Shown: positions 23,390-26,240 of the stretch, piece after piece
How the letters are laid out: each line of letters begins with the position of its first letter
Numbering within the stretch: the stretch's first letter is position 1
Virus record (IMG/VR): IMGVR_UViG_3300005436_000033
Location: 1-26,240 of that record
DNA from: a virus
Direction: 5' to 3' (one strand)
Length of the DNA: 26,240 nt
Program-made: the position numbers and the translations under genes
The notes under the pieces: generated by a model
Told to the model about the DNA's origin: nothing
What the model saw: the letters and a program-made list of their open reading frames with translations, nothing else
Database searches by the model: none

Positions 23390-23644
23390 TCACCAGAGAT
23401 TCTGAACCGGACCGGGGATAACACCCTCTCGGGTTTTGAGCACCACTGTGGTGGTGCCCGCCGCGCTGAGCAGACTGAAGTCCTTATCCTCTCTGCCTTG
23501 GCAGAACTGCTTAGACACCTTCAGCATAAGAGAACCACGAGGTGAGTAGTATGCGTACCCCACCTTGACAATTCCTGTGGACGAGGCAGAAGACAGGATG
23601 TAGTCAAACTCCTGTATCTGTGTTCCAAATACATCATACCACAC
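23390..23644 (-). CDS. Hypothetical protein, GTG start (84 aa)
   Basis: The chosen start is GTG at 23644-23642, seven bases after AGGAG that lies within the last codons of the DNA polymerase gene; a longer frame up to 23695 would overlap the polymerase by 49 bases. The 84 residues look like a small alpha/beta or all-beta protein (EFDYILSSASSTGIVKVGYAYYS, GSLMLKVSKQF, GTTTVVLKTREG). No family is recognised. It is in the polymerase transcription unit, so an early or replication-linked role is possible. Confidence 0.6.
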   Translation of the reverse strand: MWYDVFGTQIQEFDYILSSASSTGIVKVGYAYYSPRGSLMLKVSKQFCQGREDKDFSLLSAAGTTTVVLKTREGVIPGPVQNLW

Positions 23645-23646
23645 GT

Positions 23647-25479
23647 TCAGACTCCTGTCAAGTACTCTTCCAGGCTGATTCCTGCACCGCCCCATCCGTG
23701 GGGGAAGATCTCAATATCGGTAGGGGTAGGAATCCCTGCGTACCCCATCTCCATCACTGACCGTACAAAGGAAATGACTTCTTCGACTTTCGCAGAGGGG
23801 ACATCCATAAGAATCTCGTCGTGGAACGTCATCACCAGGTACTCGTCGTACCTCTCGCTGATGGCGATCAGCCGCTTCATGAGCTCGTCCCGAGCCGTCC
23901 CTTGACAGGCACTGTTGATGGCCTTGTACAACCGGCCCGGGTCCTGAGGGACGTACCTTCCAGACTCCAGCTTCACAGTCGGCAAAGTCTGCAAGTACTT
24001 GCTGTAGGCTTCGATCGCCGGGGCTGCCTTCTTCCACTGACCTCTCACCTCTGTAATGTCTCTGAGTGTAACATCCGTCCAACCGTCCAGGTACTTAGCC
24101 TGACGGACAAGAGTCGGAGCACCTGCTCCGTACAGTGTGCCCAGGATCACACGCTTGATCTTCTTACGCTGAGCAGGTGTGAAGTTAGGACCGAAGACTG
24201 CGTTGGCAGCAGCAGAGTACACGTCGATCCCGTAGTACAGATCTGGGATCAGATTCTCCTCGATTGCCAGACCCACAGCCACCCTCGGCTCAATCTGCCC
24301 GAGGTCGGCAGAGATGAGCACGCCGTCCTCGTACCGGCTGACGAACACGGAGCGGCAAGGGTTGCCGCTAGCTACCGTCTGCACCGCTGGCTGAGTCACG
24401 CTCCACCGACCTGTAACCGTCCCAAGGGTGGAGACACTGGGATGCACTACCCCCGCAGAGTCTACAAATCCCTCTAAAGTGGTCAGAAAGGTAGCTACGT
24501 TGTAGTTCTCCGCCACTGTCGTCAACAACTTCAGCGGCTCGTTCTCCGGGTACTCCTCCGTCAGCTCCTCGATCACCTTCGCTGTCAGTTGCCACTGTCC
24601 CTCCGTAAACTTCTCCGAGGGAGCGGTACGCTTTGTCAGCTTCACTCCGCTCTCGATTAAGACATCTGCCCTTTTCGGAGATCCTGCAACACAACCATAT
24701 CGGTCCAGCCATGTACTTCGCGCAGTCTCTAACCGACTCCCCCACTCCTCCAGAAGTGCGTCGAGAGTTGACCGAGAAGTCTGCATCCCTCGCATTCTCA
24801 TCCGGGTGGCTATCGCTCTGGTCTTGCACTCGTCCGGCCATGCAGTGTGCACCCCCTTCTCATACATCAGGGCTTCCAGGACATAGAACAGTTTGCGCAC
24901 TGCGTACGCGTCAGCACCGGCATACTTGGTGAACACCGGATCATACGTACCGATGATCCGGAAGCCTTCACCGATCTGCTTCTGGGTGAGCTTGATCTCC
25001 TCACCCTTCTTGTTATACCTCACCGGCTTGTTCAGGAGCTCCCGGAAACGGGCGTGAAGGGCTCTCTCAGCCGCCTGCAGCTCCGGTCCTACATAAGTAC
25101 CCGCCAGGGTCTTCAAGTCCCTGTCTACGCCCGTCTCAGGCCACAGGAGACGGGCCATGATGAGGGTGTCGTAGTTCCGGTTCGTGATGTCGATCCCGAA
25201 GTGCATCTTGACTGCGATGCAGTCGGCATCGTTGTGGCTGACGAACTGAGGAGCACCCTCCAGAATGATCCTGGCGGCCTCATTGTGCTCAGGGTTCGAC
25301 ACGTCGAAGATGTAGGTGCACACCCCATCATCGATCTGTACAGTCCGGAGCTTCCACTCCGGGTCCCAGTAGTTGAGGCTGGTGAACTCGGTATCAAGAC
25401 CGAGAAGGTCGCCTTCGGCGACAAGACGTTCGGCCACGTCCTTCAGAGGGTAAGGAAACTTTGGCCCTTCAATGTGCAT
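23647..25479 (-). CDS. Family A DNA polymerase with 3'-5' exonuclease (610 aa)
   Basis: ATG at 25479-25477 follows AAGGAGG and is preferred over an open extension to 25575 that would read through a folded RNA region. Exonuclease motifs: LGLDTEF (Asp29, Glu31), FVSHNDAD (81-86), and YAGAD (Tyr186, Asp190). Polymerase motifs: TGRWS (356-360), motif A DLGQIEPRV (392-400), motif B RKKIKRVILGTLYG (438-451) and motif C TFHDE (551-555). No 5' nuclease domain is present, as in other phage replicative polymerases of this size. Motif A has Leu-Gly for the usual Tyr-Ser and Pro after Glu, and motif B has Leu where Phe or Tyr is normal. All catalytic carboxylates are kept, so the enzyme should be active. 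Confidence 0.93.
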   Translation of the reverse strand: MHIEGPKFPYPLKDVAERLVAEGDLLGLDTEFTSLNYWDPEWKLRTVQIDDGVCTYIFDVSNPEHNEAARIILEGAPQFVSHNDADCIAVKMHFGIDITNRNYDTLIMARLLWPETGVDRDLKTLAGTYVGPELQAAERALHARFRELLNKPVRYNKKGEEIKLTQKQIGEGFRIIGTYDPVFTKYAGADAYAVRKLFYVLEALMYEKGVHTAWPDECKTRAIATRMRMRGMQTSRSTLDALLEEWGSRLETARSTWLDRYGCVAGSPKRADVLIESGVKLTKRTAPSEKFTEGQWQLTAKVIEELTEEYPENEPLKLLTTVAENYNVATFLTTLEGFVDSAGVVHPSVSTLGTVTGRWSVTQPAVQTVASGNPCRSVFVSRYEDGVLISADLGQIEPRVAVGLAIEENLIPDLYYGIDVYSAAANAVFGPNFTPAQRKKIKRVILGTLYGAGAPTLVRQAKYLDGWTDVTLRDITEVRGQWKKAAPAIEAYSKYLQTLPTVKLESGRYVPQDPGRLYKAINSACQGTARDELMKRLIAISERYDEYLVMTFHDEILMDVPSAKVEEVISFVRSVMEMGYAGIPTPTDIEIFPHGWGGAGISLEEYLTGV

Positions 25480-25493
25480 AGATCCTCCTTCCG

Positions 25494-25564
25494 TGCCGAG
25501 TGGGGGATCGAACCCCTCGCATGCCTGCGTAGCCCGTTCGGGTTGTCGCCCGAACTCCTCGGCG
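25494..25564 (-). ncRNA. tRNA-like cloverleaf without a normal anticodon loop, in the polymerase leader
   Basis: The minus-strand RNA can fold into a closed cloverleaf. The end stem is GCCGAG/CTCGGC (25558-25563 with 25495-25500). The first arm is GTTCGGG-CGACAA-CCCGAAC (25536-25555). The middle arm is CGCA-GGCA-TGCG (25518-25529). The third, T-arm-like hairpin is GGGG-TTCGATC-CCCC (25502-25516). Length and the TTCGATC loop are those of a tRNA, but position 8 is not U, the first arm lacks the D-loop GG, and the middle loop has four bases and no U33-anticodon. It ends a few bases before the AAGGAGG of the DNA polymerase gene. It may be a decayed tRNA, a non-decoding tRNA mimic or a leader control element. 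Confidence 0.45.
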
Positions 25565-25630
25565 AAGCGGCCCACAGACTCAACTTGCGTCCAAGCAATA
25601 CCTGTGAGGAACGTTAGATCAGCCGCTTCG
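25563..25630 (-). repeat. 9-bp inverted repeat joining the tRNA and the cloverleaf
   Basis: CGAAGCGGC at 25563-25571 is the exact reverse complement of GCCGCTTCG at 25622-25630, with 50 bases between. On the transcript this stem starts directly at the 3' end of the tRNA(Met) and ends at the foot of the cloverleaf. The loop includes a small hairpin, CTTG-GACG-CAAG (25584-25595). It may guide tRNA end processing or separate the two RNAs. No reading frame of note lies here. Confidence 0.6.
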
Positions 25631-25705
25631 TAGCGGAGGCAGGATTTGAACCTGCGATCTCTGGATTATGAGCCCAGCGGGGACTCCGAACTCCCCTACT
25701 CCGCG
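25631..25705 (-). tRNA. tRNA-Met(CAU), initiator-like
   Basis: On the minus strand this 75-base sequence folds as a tRNA: acceptor CGCGGAG/CTCCGCT, D-stem GGGG/CCCC, anticodon stem CTGGG/TCCAG with loop CTCATAA (anticodon CAU), variable AGATC, T-arm GCAGG-TTCAAAT-CCTGC, discriminator A. Several features match initiator rather than elongator tRNA: no Watson-Crick pair at 1-72 (C against U), purine-pyrimidine at 11-24 (G-C), and three consecutive G residues at 29-31 facing U39-C40-C41. The T-arm and the CTGGGCTCATAA segment are very close to bacterial tRNA(fMet). CCA is not encoded (CGA follows). The D-loop lacks the usual A21. Confidence 0.88.
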
Positions 25706-25746
25706 TTGTGAGGCGTGCCGCTTACTTGTTACGGTCGCTTAGCCTC

Positions 25747-25775
25747 GTTCTAACAGACGAGGTACCTCAGGTCAA
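25747..25775 (-). promoter_or_regulatory. Sigma-70-like promoter candidate for the tRNA/polymerase unit
   Basis: On the minus strand TTGACC (25775-25770) is followed after exactly 17 bases by TAGAAC (25752-25747), matching the -35 consensus at five of six bases and the -10 at four of six. Transcription would start near 25740, some 35 bases before the tRNA. A 6-bp inverted repeat, CCTCGT/ACGAGG (25743-25748 with 25757-25762), overlaps the spacer and -10, and could be an operator or a weak terminator for the gene before it. Confidence 0.45.
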
Positions 25776-26123
25776 TCAGGAGAGACTGGCAGCAGCCTCG
25801 GTGAAGAGGCTGAGAATGTCTAGCTCGGTCGTGCTGTTGCGGTCGTTGTACGCATAGACGGCAACCTCAGGTGAGTAGCCTATGGTACGCGGCTCGCGCA
25901 GGCGGACAACCTTGGCCAGCGCATGGATGTCCGCCCGGTGCTCGGGGTCGAACGGCATGTAGGCATCCAACTCATCGTCCGAATCCTGCCCAGACACACC
26001 CGTGTAGGCGATGTTCAGCGCCCCGAGGGCGCACACACAACCCGTGTTCAGGTTCTCCAGGTCTCCGTCCTGGGTCAACCCCCGCTGAGAAAGAATGTCA
26101 CGTGCCTCAAGAAGCTTGGTCAT
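25776..26123 (-). CDS. DUF6197-like protein (115 aa)
   Basis: ATG at 26123-26121 is chosen because it overlaps the stop of the upstream gene (TGATG) and has AGAGG before it; the frame is open back to 26204 but that part overlaps another frame with better coupling. The protein starts LLEARDILSQRGLTQDG, then NTGCVCALGALNIAY, and ends VYAYNDRNSTTELDILSLFTEAA. This matches my recollection of the DUF6197 family (a GW-QG-like start, a C-x-x-GA centre and a YND...LF-x-A end), found in actinobacteria and their phages, with no known function. The two cysteines at about residues 31 and 33 are shared with the family. Confidence 0.6.
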   Translation of the reverse strand: MTKLLEARDILSQRGLTQDGDLENLNTGCVCALGALNIAYTGVSGQDSDDELDAYMPFDPEHRADIHALAKVVRLREPRTIGYSPEVAVYAYNDRNSTTELDILSLFTEAAASLS

Positions 26124-26240
26124 CAGAACCTCTCGTTTGGGTACATAGGGACACCACTCAAGTGAACATCCATCGCCGCGATGGCGATGGCATGTGCAGG
26201 CCACGATCCGAGGAAGGCCTCAACGACTATCCCATCGAAG
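26123..26240 (-). CDS. C-terminal end of an upstream minus-strand gene (partial)
   Basis: The minus-strand frame is open from the window edge and ends with TGA at 26125-26123, one base of which is the A of the next ATG. The visible 38 residues begin FDGIVVEAFLGSWPAH, continue with an Ala/Ile-rich stretch (AIAIAAMDVHL) and end GVPMYPNERF. The family cannot be named from this fragment. The coupled overlap with the following gene supports this frame over the alternative that would lengthen that gene. Confidence 0.5.
   Translation of the reverse strand, partial: FDGIVVEAFLGSWPAHAIAIAAMDVHLSGVPMYPNERF

Noticed and set aside
23645-23695. Longer 101-residue version of the minus-strand gene after the polymerase
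   Set aside because: It would overlap the polymerase C-terminus by 49 bases; a GTG with a well-spaced AGGAG gives a cleaner start.
25494-25564. Calling a normal second tRNA with a named anticodon
   Set aside because: The fold lacks U8, the D-loop GG and a seven-base anticodon loop with U33, so no amino acid can be assigned.
25480-25575. N-terminal extension of the DNA polymerase by 32 residues
   Set aside because: The extension reads through the tRNA-like folded region and lacks a ribosome-binding site, while ATG at 25479 has a perfect AAGGAGG.
26124-26204. Longer DUF6197-like protein beginning MACTCHRHRGDGC
   Set aside because: The stretch overlaps another open frame that ends in a TGATG overlap with the shorter start, and family members begin near the shorter start.
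1-26240. CRISPR array, insertion sequence, integrase or attachment site
   Set aside because: No regularly spaced direct repeats, transposase or recombinase motifs were seen; the tRNA here has no neighbouring integrase.

Overview
The window is a stretch of a tailed bacteriophage genome, most likely infecting an actinobacterium. The evidence is the GC-rich, GC-ending codon use, the HK97-type capsid protein of an actinophage sort, several small proteins of families common in actinophages (the CPTKSH/GECLR protein, the RFAA/AKYG basic peptide, a DUF6197-like protein) and an actinophage-style lysin. No tape-measure gene, tail-tube gene or frameshifted tail chaperone pair is present. Instead there is a set of large internal or ejection-type proteins, an adaptor and a nozzle-like beta protein, so a short-tailed (podovirus-like) virion is the best inference. 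No integrase, repressor, transposase or CRISPR array is seen.

Bases 1-23031 form a plus-strand late block of tightly packed, often stop/start-overlapping genes. In order: the tail end of an upstream gene; a 51-residue zinc-ribbon peptide; an endonuclease VII family nuclease; four small unknowns; a 1622-residue giant virion protein; a second putative internal protein; an NlpC/P60-fold protein that has lost its catalytic Cys and His; two tandem paralogues, the second fused to a lysozyme-like domain; another putative internal protein; then scaffold, major capsid protein and a beta-rich virion protein. After a hairpin-bearing gap come seven small genes, a head-tail adaptor candidate, a tail fibre with three internal repeats, a nozzle-like protein, and a lysis cassette (membrane coiled-coil protein, small unknown, GH25-like lysin, holin) ending with a small beta protein. 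A strong stem-loop at 23045-23072 ends the block.

From 23080 to the right end everything is on the minus strand, converging on that terminator. Read in transcription order: a partial gene, a DUF6197-like gene, a promoter candidate, an initiator-like tRNA(Met), a 9-bp stem-loop, a tRNA-like cloverleaf just ahead of the polymerase ribosome-binding site, a 610-residue family A DNA polymerase with 3'-5' exonuclease, and three small unknowns. This is the replication side of the genome.

The most unusual points are: the catalytically dead NlpC/P60 domain placed next to an apparently intact lysozyme-like domain; the duplication that produced the 302- and 449-residue proteins; ejection-type genes placed before the scaffold/capsid pair; the initiator-type tRNA; and the anticodon-less cloverleaf in the polymerase leader.
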